Origin: Armatimonadia bacterium
Lineage (GTDB): Bacteria > Armatimonadota > Zipacnadia > Zipacnadales > JABUFB01
Direction: 5' to 3'
Assembly (NCBI GenBank): GCA_039679385.1
Contig: JBDKVB010000183.1
Span: 1-47,021, forward strand
DNA length: 47,021 nucleotides
Part shown: positions 33,617-42,299 of the stretch, piece by piece
Numbering within the stretch: position 1 is the first letter of the stretch
Layout: every line of letters begins with the position of its first letter
The notes under the pieces: model-generated
Database searches by the model: none
What the model saw: only the letters and a program-made list of their open reading frames with translations
Told to the model about the DNA's origin: nothing
Made by a program: the position numbers and the translations under genes

Positions 33617-35110
33617 ATGGCAGACAAGAAGCCCAACTTCCTCATCATCTGGGGAGACGACATCGGCCAAACCAACCTCAGCTGCTACAGCAAAGGGGTC
33701 ATGGGCTACCACACGCCCAACATCGACCGCATCGCCAACGAAGGCATGCTGTTCACCGACTACTATGGTCAGCAGAGCTGCACCGCGGGCCGGGCGGCCT
33801 TCATCACCGGCCAGAATCCCTTCCGCACCGGCCTGACCAAGGTTGGAGTGCCGGGTGCAGACCTGGGGCTGAGGCCCGAGGACCCGACCCTGGCCGAGTT
33901 GCTCAAGCCGCAGGGCTACGCGACGGCGCAGTTCGGCAAGAACCACTTTGGCGACAAGGACGAGATGCTGCCCACCAACCACGGGTTCGATGAGTTCTAC
34001 GGGAACCTGTACCACCTCAACGCCGAGGAGGAGCCCGAGCTTCGCGACTACCCGCCAGCGTCTGACTTCCCCAACTTCCGGAAGAACTTCGGTCCCCGCG
34101 GCGTGATACACAGCTTCGCGGACGGCCGCATCGAGGACACCGGCCCTCTGACACGGAAGCGAATGGAGACGATCGACGACGACATCGCAGAGCACTCGAT
34201 GAAGTGGATCGAGGACCAGGCCAAGGCGCGCACGCCGTTCTTCATCTGGGTCAACTTCACCCACATGCACCTGCGCACCCATGCCAAGCCTGAGAGCCTC
34301 GGCCAGTCCGGGCGCTGGCAATCCGAGTACCACGACGTCATGATCGACCACGACAAGAACGTCGGCGCGATCTTGGACAAGATCGATGAGCTTGGCATCT
34401 CCGAGGACACCCTCGTCTTCTACAGCACAGACAACGGGCCGCACACGAACTCCTGGCCCGATGGCGGCACGACGCCCTTCCGCAGTGAGAAGAACACCAA
34501 CTGGGAGGGCGCCTTCCGTGTGCCGGCGCTGGTGCGCTGGCCCGGCAAGATCAAGCCCGGTTCAGTCTGCAACGAGATCATGAGTCATCAGGACTGGGTA
34601 ACGACTATCCTGGCCGCCGCCGGGGACCCCGACATCAAGGACAAGCTGACGAAGGGCCACGAGGCCTGCGGGAAGACCTTCAAGGTCCACCTCGACGGCT
34701 ACAACTTCCTTCCCTACCTTCTGGGTGAGGAGAAGAAGGGTCCGCGTCCGGGCTTCATCTACTTCTCCGATGACGGCGAGCTCGTCGCCCTGCGCTTCGA
34801 CAACTGGAAGTTCGTGTTCGCCGAGCAACGCGCACAGGGGCTCATGCGGATCTGGTCCGAACCCTTCGTGCCGCTGCGGATCCCCAAGATCTTCAACCTC
34901 CGATGCGACCCCTACGAGCGGGCCGATATCACCTCCAACACCTACTATGACTGGATCTTCGACCACCTCTTCCTCGGGGCCGCCGCGGCGGTAATTGTCG
35001 AGGAGTTCGTGAAGACCTGTGTTGAGTTCCCGCCGCGACAGAGGCCCGCGAGCTTCACCGTCGACCAGATCCTCGAGAAGCTGCACAACCCGCACGCCGG
35101 CTCAGGCTAG
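33617..35110 (+). CDS. Cys-type sulfatase, second of a tandem pair
   Basis: This encodes 497 residues from an ATG at 33617 (GGGAG upstream; a GTG at 33596 would begin inside the hairpin). It has IIWGDDIG, the formylglycine site C55 in QSCTAGRAAFITG, GQNPFRTGLTKVG, FGKNHFGD, YSTDNGPHTNSWPDGG and a C-terminal PPRQRPASF. It differs from its neighbour most in the middle and in the substrate-pocket segments, suggesting duplication followed by divergence in specificity. There is no signal peptide. It is matured, presumably, by the enzyme at 30661-31902. Confidence 0.92.
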   Translation: MADKKPNFLIIWGDDIGQTNLSCYSKGVMGYHTPNIDRIANEGMLFTDYYGQQSCTAGRAAFITGQNPFRTGLTKVGVPGADLGLRPEDPTLAELLKPQGYATAQFGKNHFGDKDEMLPTNHGFDEFYGNLYHLNAEEEPELRDYPPASDFPNFRKNFGPRGVIHSFADGRIEDTGPLTRKRMETIDDDIAEHSMKWIEDQAKARTPFFIWVNFTHMHLRTHAKPESLGQSGRWQSEYHDVMIDHDKNVGAILDKIDELGISEDTLVFYSTDNGPHTNSWPDGGTTPFRSEKNTNWEGAFRVPALVRWPGKIKPGSVCNEIMSHQDWVTTILAAAGDPDIKDKLTKGHEACGKTFKVHLDGYNFLPYLLGEEKKGPRPGFIYFSDDGELVALRFDNWKFVFAEQRAQGLMRIWSEPFVPLRIPKIFNLRCDPYERADITSNTYYDWIFDHLFLGAAAAVIVEEFVKTCVEFPPRQRPASFTVDQILEKLHNPHAGSG

Positions 35111-35149
35111 CCGGCCGCGAACACGAACCGGGACAGGAGGGAGCATCCC

Positions 35150-36070
35150 ATGGGCTTTCTGGAATCCTGGCACGATGGGGACGCCAAAGGCTCGATCGTC
35201 GAGTTCGTGGAGGCTGTCACGACACCCGGTAGCCCGGACTTTGTGCCCTCGGTCGAGCGTGTAGCTGCCTTTGATAACGACGGCACCCTGTGGTCGGAGC
35301 AGCCGGTGGCCTTCCAGCTACTGTTCGCCATGGATCGCATCCGCGACTTGGCCCGAGACCATCCCGAATGGAAGACGCAGCAGCCCTTCCAGGCCGTCCT
35401 CGAGAACGACCAGAAGGCTCTCGCCGCAGGAGGAATGCCCGCACTGGCGCAGCTACTCGCGGCCTCCCATGCGGGGAACACCACCACGGAATTCGATGAC
35501 GTAGTCCATTCGTGGATCACGACGGCCAGGCACCCCAGGTTCGACCGGCACTTCACGGAACTCGTCTACCAGCCGATGCTGGAGCTGCTGGACTACCTCC
35601 GGGCGAAGGGTTTCCGCACCTACATCGTCTCCGGTGGGGGCATCGAGTTCCTGCGAGTCTGGGTCGAGGCCGCCTATGGTATCCCCCGCGAGCAGGTCGT
35701 GGGCAGCAGCATCAAGACCGAGTTCGTGATGACGGAGAAGGGCCCGGAGCTGCGGCGTCTCCCGGAGGTCGACTTCTTCGACGACCGGGAGGGCAAGCCC
35801 GTCGCGATCAACAGGTTCATCGGTCGGCGGCCACTCGCTGCCTTCGGCAACTCAGATGGAGACCTGGCGATGTTGCAGTGGACTGCCGCCGGAGAGGGAC
35901 GCCGTCTTCCGGTGCTGATCCACCATACCGACGCAGACCGCGAGTGGGCCTACGACCGCGAGGCCGGAGCAAGTTCACTGGACAAGGCTCTCGACGAGGC
36001 CGCTGCGCGCGGCTGGCCGGTAGTCGACATGGCCAGGGATTGGCGGGTCATCTACCCACCGCAAGCATGA
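35150..36070 (+). CDS. HAD-superfamily hydrolase/phosphatase
   Basis: This encodes 306 residues; GGAGGGAG precedes the ATG. HAD motifs are present: FDNDGTLW with nucleophile D42 and D44, the motif II segment TYIVSGGG, and motif IV as AFGNSDGDLAML. The cap region is helical. It acts on a phosphate monoester, perhaps a phosphoserine-phosphatase-like substrate. It is the last gene of the plus-strand sulfatase unit, 39 bp after the second sulfatase, and may process a sulfated or phosphorylated metabolite in the same pathway (inference). Confidence 0.85.
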   Translation: MGFLESWHDGDAKGSIVEFVEAVTTPGSPDFVPSVERVAAFDNDGTLWSEQPVAFQLLFAMDRIRDLARDHPEWKTQQPFQAVLENDQKALAAGGMPALAQLLAASHAGNTTTEFDDVVHSWITTARHPRFDRHFTELVYQPMLELLDYLRAKGFRTYIVSGGGIEFLRVWVEAAYGIPREQVVGSSIKTEFVMTEKGPELRRLPEVDFFDDREGKPVAINRFIGRRPLAAFGNSDGDLAMLQWTAAGEGRRLPVLIHHTDADREWAYDREAGASSLDKALDEAAARGWPVVDMARDWRVIYPPQA

Positions 36071-36140
36071 TCCGCGGACCCAGGCCGTCGGGTCAGGCGT
36101 CGCCTTGAGCTGATGGCCCGTGGCAACGTATCGATTGGTG

Positions 36141-36187
36141 CACAGAGTCCCGCCCGGCGCTCAACCTACGCCGCGCGGGACTCTGTG
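36141..36187. terminator. likely bidirectional terminator hairpin
   Basis: A perfect 13-bp stem, CACAGAGTCCCGC (36141-36153) with its complement at 36175-36187 and a 21-nt loop, lies between the converging HAD gene (stop at 36070) and the hybrid kinase (stop at 36251). Position and symmetry fit a terminator serving both strands, though T-runs are weak. Confidence 0.6.
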
Positions 36188-36250
36188 TGTTGGTGGGAGG
36201 ACGCGACCCTGGGCCGTGCGTCAACCAACCTGCCGGGAGGCCGAGCGGCC

Positions 36251-37411
36251 TTACTGCGACGACGCCTTCCCGAGCGGAAGCGCAAGCGAGAAGACGCTGC
36301 CCACGCCGAGCTCACTCTCAACCCAGATTCGGCCACCGTGGGCCTCCGCTACCATCTTGCAGAAGGTCAGCCCCAGGCCTGTGGACATCTTCCGACCGGC
36401 CTTGCGCGTCTCCACCTGGCCGAACTTCTCGAAGATGCGCTCAAAGGCTTCCTCCGGGATGCCCTCGCCCGTGTCGCGGACGGCAAAGCACAGGGCGTTG
36501 TCCTCAGGGCTATGGCGGACGGCCAGCGTGACACTGCCCTGGGGAGTGAACTTGATCGCGTTGCCCAGCAGGTTGACGAGCGTGCGTCGCAGCTTCTCCT
36601 CATCGGCCTGCAGAACCGGCAGAGACTCCGAGATCTCCACTCCCAGCTCCAGCCCCTTCTCCTGGGCCAGCGTCGCAACCTGATTGACGCAGCGCTGAGC
36701 AAGTGCAGCCGCGTTCACCTCGCTGCGCTCAAGCTCCATCTGACCGCTCTCCATCTTGTTGATATCGAGCAGATCGTTGATCATCCCCAGCAGCGTATGG
36801 CCGCCCTCGATGGATACCGTCAGCAGCTCCTGCTGCAGATCGTCCAGCTCGCCGAGGGTCTCCATCGTCTCCAGGCCGGTGATGATCGAGGTGAGTGGCG
36901 TTCGCAGGTCGTGCACGATCATGTGCATCAGGCTGTCTCGGAGCTCCTCCAGCTCGCGCAGTTGCTCGTAGCTTTGCTCGAGTTGCCGGTGGTGCTCGGC
37001 GGCCTCGACCTGCAGGCGCCGGAGCTTCAGATGAGCGCCGACGCGTGCTCGGACCTCCTCGAACTGGAAGGGCTTCGTCACGTAGTCCAGGCCTCCCACC
37101 TCGAAGGCCTTGACCTTGTCGCTCGTGTCGCTCAGAGCACTGATGAAGATGACGGGGATGTCGCGCAGGTCGTCGTTGTCTTTGAGTCGCTCGCAGACCT
37201 CATACCCGTTCATCTCCGGCATCATGATGTCAAGCAAGATGAGGTCCGGCGGCTCACTCTCCGCGGCGCGCAGGGCCAGCTCACCGCTGGGTACCGGACG
37301 CACCGTGAAGCCCTGTTCCTTGAGCATCGCTGCCAGGACCTGCAGGTTGGCCGGCGTGTCATCCACGATCAGCAGATTCGGTGCCGGTGCAGCCTCGGTG
37401 GCCTCGGCCAT
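36251..37411 (-). CDS. hybrid receiver-histidine kinase
   Basis: This encodes 386 residues; AGAGGAG precedes the ATG, 5 bp after the stop of the upstream kinase. Domain order is a receiver (phospho-acceptor D61 in LLDIMMPEMNGYE, K113 in TKP), a coiled linker, HisKA with H167 in MIVHDLRTPL, then a HATPase domain with NLLGNAIKFT and GLGLTFCKMV. There is no membrane segment, so it is a soluble relay kinase. It probably takes phosphate from the large hybrid kinase encoded just upstream and passes it on. Confidence 0.92.
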   Translation of the reverse strand: MAEATEAAPAPNLLIVDDTPANLQVLAAMLKEQGFTVRPVPSGELALRAAESEPPDLILLDIMMPEMNGYEVCERLKDNDDLRDIPVIFISALSDTSDKVKAFEVGGLDYVTKPFQFEEVRARVGAHLKLRRLQVEAAEHHRQLEQSYEQLRELEELRDSLMHMIVHDLRTPLTSIITGLETMETLGELDDLQQELLTVSIEGGHTLLGMINDLLDINKMESGQMELERSEVNAAALAQRCVNQVATLAQEKGLELGVEISESLPVLQADEEKLRRTLVNLLGNAIKFTPQGSVTLAVRHSPEDNALCFAVRDTGEGIPEEAFERIFEKFGQVETRKAGRKMSTGLGLTFCKMVAEAHGGRIWVESELGVGSVFSLALPLGKASSQ

Positions 37412-37416
37412 GTCGA

Positions 37417-40400
37417 CTACTCCTCTCTTGTGAAGAGCGCGAGCAGAGCATCGTACTGGTAGGACTGGGCTAGTCTCTCCAGAGCGACGGCGAGGGAGGG
37501 GTCCTGTGCGGCGACCTCGCCGATCATCTCCAGGAGTTGGTCCAGGTTGGCGTTCACGGTGGCGGTGCGCATACGTACAACAAGCTCAGCCGGTAAGCCC
37601 TCCAGATCGGCAGAGGTCGGACCCGCCGACGCCTCTGCGGCAGCCCTTGGTCCTGCGGCTTCGTCCTCATAGAGGTACTCGACACCCAGATGCTCCGCGA
37701 GCCGCGAGAAGAGCTCGTCCTCGCGATAGGGCTTGCCGATGATCGCGTTTGCGCCGGCAGCAACCACGCGATCGCGCTCCTCAGCGAAGGCGCTGGCGGT
37801 CACGGCGATGATCGGTGTGTGCGCACCCTCCTCCATGTTACGGATCCGCTGAATTGCCTCATAGCCATCCATGACGGGCATGCGCAAGTCCATCATCACC
37901 AGGTCGAACCGGGACTTCTCGAAGGCGGCCACTGCCTCTGCACCGTTCGTCGCCTCGAAGGTCTGGAACCCGACGGCCCGCAGCAGTTGCGAGAGCAGCT
38001 CGCGGTTCTCCAGCCGGTCATCCGCAACCAGGACCCGAAAGGCCGGCTGTCCGGGCTTCAGACCGATCACTCGCCGTGCCTCAGTCGCAGAGCTGAAGGC
38101 GGCCGCCTCACTCTCCTGCAAGGGGAGGTCGAACCGGAAGGTGCTGCCCTTGCCGAGAGTGCTCTCGACGGTGATCTCGCCGCCCATCAGTTGGATGAAA
38201 CGCTGGCTGATCGCCAGGCCCAGACCGGTGCCGCCGACTCGAGCGCCGCCGGAGCTCTGCTCGAAGTACCCGAAGATGCGGGTGCGCTCCTCCTCGGCGA
38301 TGCCCATCCCGGTGTCCTCGACCTCGACGACGAGGCGAGGTCCGGAGGCCTCGGTGCGGGCTCCGACTCGCAGGGCGATGCCGCCCCTGTCGGTGAACTT
38401 CACGGCATTGCCCAGGAGGTTGATGAGGACCTGGCGCAGCTTGTTCTCGTCGGTCACCACGTAGCGTGGCACCCCGGGCGCCACCTCAACCGCCAGCCTC
38501 AACTGCTTGGCCTCCGCCCGCACCTGAAGCATCATCCCCAGGTCCTCCACCAGGGCGTGTAGGTCGAAGGGCGCCGGGTTCAGTGTGGTGCGCCCGGCCT
38601 CGATCTTGGACATCTCAAGGACATCGTTGATAAGCGACAGGAGATGCTCGCCGCTGCGACTGATGGTCTCGAGGCGCTGCCGCTGCTCGCCGCTAAGTGA
38701 CGGGTCGCGCAGCCCCAGTTGCGTGAAGCCGAGGATGGCATTCATGGGTGTCCGGATCTCGTGGGACATGTTGGCAAGGAAGGTGCCCTTGGCCCGGCTG
38801 GCCTGGTCGGCCGCCTCCTTGGCCTGGGCCAGATCCTCCTCGAAGCGCTTGCGCTCCGTGATGTCACGGATGCACTCGATGGCGCCTGCGATGCCGCCGT
38901 CCGCTCCGTATAGTGGGGCCGCGGTGGCGGAGAGAAACACCTCATGGCCTGCGAGCGCGGGGACGTAGGTCTCGCCCTGGAGCACGCCACCCAGGCGCTG
39001 CAGACCGGCGTACTCGCCCTCGAACTCTGCGCTCGGATGCAGGACGAAATCCGCGAGGATGGGCCTGCGCTCGCCATAGAAAGGTAGCGCATACTCGTAG
39101 TCGCCCTTCCCGAGGATCTCCGCGGCGGTGACACCGGTCATGGCCTCCATCGCGCGATTCCACGCGGTCACACGACCCTCGCGGTCGATGACCAGGGTCG
39201 GGTCGGGCAGGAAGTCGAAGACGTCACGCAGCAACCGTTCCGTGGCCCGCCGCTCCGCTTCCAGTTTCCGCTCCTGGGATATGTCTTCCAGCGTGCCTTC
39301 GAGGAAGCGCGGTTCGCCCGCCTCGTCCTGTACCAGTCGGGCGTGGAGGCGCACCGGGTAGACCTCACCGTTGGCTCGTCGGAAGTCCACCTCAAAGCCC
39401 GACACCGGACCCCTCAAGACAGCACACAGTAACCGGCGTCGATCGTGCGCAGTGGCGTAGAGGTTCTCGAGGCCGATGGCGTTGGCCTGTTCTAGGCTGT
39501 CTACCCCGAGAGAGCGAAGCAGTGCCGGATTGGCCTCGCTGATGAGGCCGCCGCGCTCCGTTCGAAAGATGCCGATGGGTGCGTTCTTGACGAACTCCCG
39601 AAAGCGACTCTCGGAGGCAGCCAGGGCCTCCTCCGCTCGCTTGCGGTCCGTCAGGTCCGTGATGATCTCGACCGCGCCGATGTAGTTGCCGTCGGCATCG
39701 TGAAGCGCCCGGGCACATCCCAGCAGGTAGCCTTCCCGTCCGCCGAGGGGCAGGTACGTCTCGCCGATCAGCACAGATCCCTCGCGGTGTACGCTGGCGT
39801 ACTTGGTCGCAAGTTCCTCGAGTGGCCGCTGGACGAGGTCGATCAGGATCGGGCGGCGCTCGCCGTAGAAGGGGAGCGCGTACTCGTAGTTGCCCTTGCC
39901 CAGCATCTCCTCGGCCTTGCACCCCGTCATCCGCTCGAGGGCCCTGTTCCAGGCCGTCACGACGCCGTCACGATCGATGACCAGGCACGCGTCGGGCAGC
40001 AGCTCAATCAGGTCGAGAAGGCGACGCTCCGACTCGGCCAGGGCCTGGACGGCACGACTGACCTCGGTGGCATCCACGCCCACTGCAAGGCTGCCGGTGG
40101 TGTTTCCCGCGGCGTCGGTGAGGTTCGCGGTGTGCCACGACAGCGTCCGATGCTCGCCGCTCTTGCTACGGAGAACCGTCTCGAAGTGCTCGAGGCCCTC
40201 CCTGGTCTGGGCGGCCTCCCTGGCCCGATCAAACACCTCGTGCCGGTAGTGCATGTCCGGGAAGAGCCGGCGCCAGACGCCACCACGGCCGAGAACCTCG
40301 TCACGTGAGTAGCCCGAGAGGCGTTCAGCGCCGCGGTTCCAGAAGGTCACCTTGCCCCGGGCATCCAGCGCATCGATCCAGACCATCGGGGTGTCGAGCA

Positions 40401-40965
40401 TCTCGCGCTGAAACTGCATCAGTGCGGCGGTCTGCTCATCTGCCCGCTTGTGGCGCATCATGGCGGCCAGCGCCTCGGCCACCATCCGCAGGAAGCTCTC
40501 ATCAAGGGCGTTCCGCTGGTATCCCGGCGCGACGAATAGGCACGCAACGCCGAGGAGGTTGTCGCCCAGCAGAATCGGCACACAGTAGTGCTGCAGCCCG
40601 CTTACCTCCTCGGGCACGGCGACGCGCTGGGGCTCGGAACCGTCGGCGAAGAGCAACTGGCGGGTCACGGCGGCTTGCCCGCAGACGCACTCCCCGAAGG
40701 GCACGCGGGCGCAAGCCTCGATCATGGCACCGGGCAGGTCGCGCTGCGCCCGCATGACCAACTCGCTCGTGTCCTCGTCTACCTCAAGGATGCAGCCGCG
40801 CCCGGGGTCTGACAGCCAGGACAGGCCCAGGACAAGGTCCAGCGCCTCCGTGAGCATCTCGGTCAGGGGGAGTTCGGTCAGGATGAGGTGCAGCAGGGCG
40901 CCGAGCACCTGCTGGTACTCGCGGCTGCGCTGCAGTTCGTCACGGACCTGCTGTCCGGCGTCCAT
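37417..40965 (-). CDS. large hybrid histidine kinase: GAF, four PAS, HisKA, HATPase, receiver
   Basis: The start is the ATG at 40965 with GGGGAAGGA upstream; the 97-residue extension above it looks non-coding. Of 1182 residues, about 20-170 form a GAF domain, followed by PAS domains near 190-300, 315-440, 455-565 and 580-705. HisKA has H735 in MSHEIRTPMN; the HATPase has NLLGNAVKFTDRGG and GTGLGLAIS. A receiver near 960-1080 holds MMDLRMPVMDG, and a short C-terminal helical domain resembles a degraded HPt without the phosphohistidine. No transmembrane helix is seen, so it is a cytoplasmic sensor. PAS 2 and PAS 4 share GKG-YEYALPFYGERRPIL, a sign of internal duplication. It forms an operon with the next kinase. 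Confidence 0.92.
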   Translation of the reverse strand: MDAGQQVRDELQRSREYQQVLGALLHLILTELPLTEMLTEALDLVLGLSWLSDPGRGCILEVDEDTSELVMRAQRDLPGAMIEACARVPFGECVCGQAAVTRQLLFADGSEPQRVAVPEEVSGLQHYCVPILLGDNLLGVACLFVAPGYQRNALDESFLRMVAEALAAMMRHKRADEQTAALMQFQREMLDTPMVWIDALDARGKVTFWNRGAERLSGYSRDEVLGRGGVWRRLFPDMHYRHEVFDRAREAAQTREGLEHFETVLRSKSGEHRTLSWHTANLTDAAGNTTGSLAVGVDATEVSRAVQALAESERRLLDLIELLPDACLVIDRDGVVTAWNRALERMTGCKAEEMLGKGNYEYALPFYGERRPILIDLVQRPLEELATKYASVHREGSVLIGETYLPLGGREGYLLGCARALHDADGNYIGAVEIITDLTDRKRAEEALAASESRFREFVKNAPIGIFRTERGGLISEANPALLRSLGVDSLEQANAIGLENLYATAHDRRRLLCAVLRGPVSGFEVDFRRANGEVYPVRLHARLVQDEAGEPRFLEGTLEDISQERKLEAERRATERLLRDVFDFLPDPTLVIDREGRVTAWNRAMEAMTGVTAAEILGKGDYEYALPFYGERRPILADFVLHPSAEFEGEYAGLQRLGGVLQGETYVPALAGHEVFLSATAAPLYGADGGIAGAIECIRDITERKRFEEDLAQAKEAADQASRAKGTFLANMSHEIRTPMNAILGFTQLGLRDPSLSGEQRQRLETISRSGEHLLSLINDVLEMSKIEAGRTTLNPAPFDLHALVEDLGMMLQVRAEAKQLRLAVEVAPGVPRYVVTDENKLRQVLINLLGNAVKFTDRGGIALRVGARTEASGPRLVVEVEDTGMGIAEEERTRIFGYFEQSSGGARVGGTGLGLAISQRFIQLMGGEITVESTLGKGSTFRFDLPLQESEAAAFSSATEARRVIGLKPGQPAFRVLVADDRLENRELLSQLLRAVGFQTFEATNGAEAVAAFEKSRFDLVMMDLRMPVMDGYEAIQRIRNMEEGAHTPIIAVTASAFAEERDRVVAAGANAIIGKPYREDELFSRLAEHLGVEYLYEDEAAGPRAAAEASAGPTSADLEGLPAELVVRMRTATVNANLDQLLEMIGEVAAQDPSLAVALERLAQSYQYDALLALFTREE

Positions 40966-41048
40966 GGTGTCCTTCCCCGGAGCGACATCCTCCGATAGCG
41001 CACTGTGCCCCTTAGCCTTCTCCTCGTGCCTTGCCGTTGCCCTGGACC

Positions 41049-41636
41049 TTACGAGGGAACGGGCCCGACGGCGTCCGGCGACGCGAACAGCCTGCCCAGG
41101 CCTCGCACCTTGAAGGCCAGGAGCACAAGCAGGAGGCCGAACAGCACGGCATACAGGGCGATCACCCACAGCAGGGCGATTGCGCTTGCGCTGGGCTGAG
41201 CCATGAGGATCGCGCCGAACAGCACAGAAACCACGCCGGCAACGATGAGGCGCCACTCACCGGTGGTCTCCTTGCGCAGCGCGATCGCGACGACGACCTT
41301 CAGGAAGCCGGTGAGAATCGCCCAGGCTGCGATGCAGAACAGGATCGCGAGGCCCATGGCGGCCGGCGCTGCAAAGGCCAGGATGCCGACAAGGACACCC
41401 AACAGCCCCTCGATGAGCAGCAACCACCAGTTATCATCCTGTCTGCGTCCGGCCAGGGCGATCGCGATACTGAGAAGGCCGTCGGCCAGGGCGTAGGCGC
41501 CGAAGAGCAGAACCAGCGCCGCGAGAGAGATCCCTGGTTGCAGCCATGCGAGCACACCGAACGCGATCGCGACGAGGCCACGCAGCAGCAACACCCACCA
41601 GTTCCGGCACAGAACGGCAGCCAGTCGATGCTCCAC
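41049..41636 (-). CDS. HdeD-family (DUF308) membrane protein
   Basis: The start is a GTG at 41636 with GGAGAGGA upstream. The 195-residue product has six hydrophobic helices in pairs, with repeated LLLRGLVAIAFGVLAWLQPG, LIEGLLGVLVGILAFAAP and IVAGVVSVLFGAILMAQP, the three-fold signature of the HdeD/DUF308 family. These inner-membrane proteins are linked to acid or general stress responses, with unclear mechanism. It is flanked by two-component genes. Confidence 0.88.
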   Translation of the reverse strand: MEHRLAAVLCRNWWVLLLRGLVAIAFGVLAWLQPGISLAALVLLFGAYALADGLLSIAIALAGRRQDDNWWLLLIEGLLGVLVGILAFAAPAAMGLAILFCIAAWAILTGFLKVVVAIALRKETTGEWRLIVAGVVSVLFGAILMAQPSASAIALLWVIALYAVLFGLLLVLLAFKVRGLGRLFASPDAVGPVPS

Positions 41637-41742
41637 TTCCGATCCTCTCCCTTCGGTTGGTGTCTGGGGCCGGCTACGGCTCTGGAGACGCTTTCCCGAC
41701 AGTTGCACGGGCGCAGTCGCGGGAGGTCGGGCATCGCCAGAG

Positions 41743-42114
41743 CTAGAGAGAGTCCTCAGGCAGTGCCCTGGTGAGTGCGTCGAGGAGTTGCTCTTCGGTG
41801 AAGGGCTTTCTCAGGAAGGCGTAAGCTCCACGCCGCAGCCCGATCTCCTCAGGCTCTGTTCCCTCGTGCGCCGTGATGAGCACAATGGGGACCCGGCGTC
41901 CGCTGTCAATCAGGACCTGCTGCAGCTCAAGTCCGGTCATCTCCGGCATCTGCACATCGACGACCAGGCACGACGGCTCGGTACCGCTCTCGGCCAGGAA
42001 GTCGAGGGCCGAGCCGTACGTGATCGCCTCCAGACCCATCGAGCGGAGGAGGCGCTCGAGCGCTACACGGACGTCCGGGTCGTCATCGATGACTGCGACC
42101 AAAGGTGGAACCAC
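41743..42114 (-). CDS. receiver-only response regulator
   Basis: The start is probably the GTG at 42114 (GGAGGGG 8 nt upstream). The 123 residues are a complete receiver domain: VAVIDDDP acidic pair, phospho-acceptor Asp in CLVVDVQMPEMTG, the Thr of LITAHEG and Lys in LRKPF. The sequence is FixJ-like, but there is no output domain after the receiver. It is probably phosphorylated by the kinase at 42300-44063, 185 bp upstream in the same direction. Confidence 0.87.
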   Translation of the reverse strand: MVPPLVAVIDDDPDVRVALERLLRSMGLEAITYGSALDFLAESGTEPSCLVVDVQMPEMTGLELQQVLIDSGRRVPIVLITAHEGTEPEEIGLRRGAYAFLRKPFTEEQLLDALTRALPEDSL

Positions 42115-42299
42115 CAGGCTGTCCCCTCCGTCCGACCCGGTTGCAGCGCTGACGTGGTCGCCGTCCGGAACGCCTCTCCACCACGGCAGGCCAAGGAACC
42201 ATACTAATGATAGGCCCACTCGGCTGCCGGTGCATATGGGACGTTAGGGCAATGGGCAGGCTGGAAGGGTATGGGGCCGCTGAGGGGAGAGTGCGGCGT

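Noticed and set aside
31240-33675. 811-codon minus-strand open frame opposite the maturase and first sulfatase
   Set aside because: It mirrors well-supported genes on the other strand, has no recognisable motif, and is the kind of frame expected opposite high-GC coding sequence.
36113-37462. 449-codon plus-strand open frame opposite the hybrid kinase
   Set aside because: It is the antisense shadow of a receiver/HisKA/HATPase gene, with no motif of its own.
40966-41256. 97-residue N-terminal extension of the large hybrid kinase
   Set aside because: It is arginine-rich, low-complexity and without a ribosome site, and it overlaps the neighbouring HdeD gene; the ATG at 40965 has a good site.
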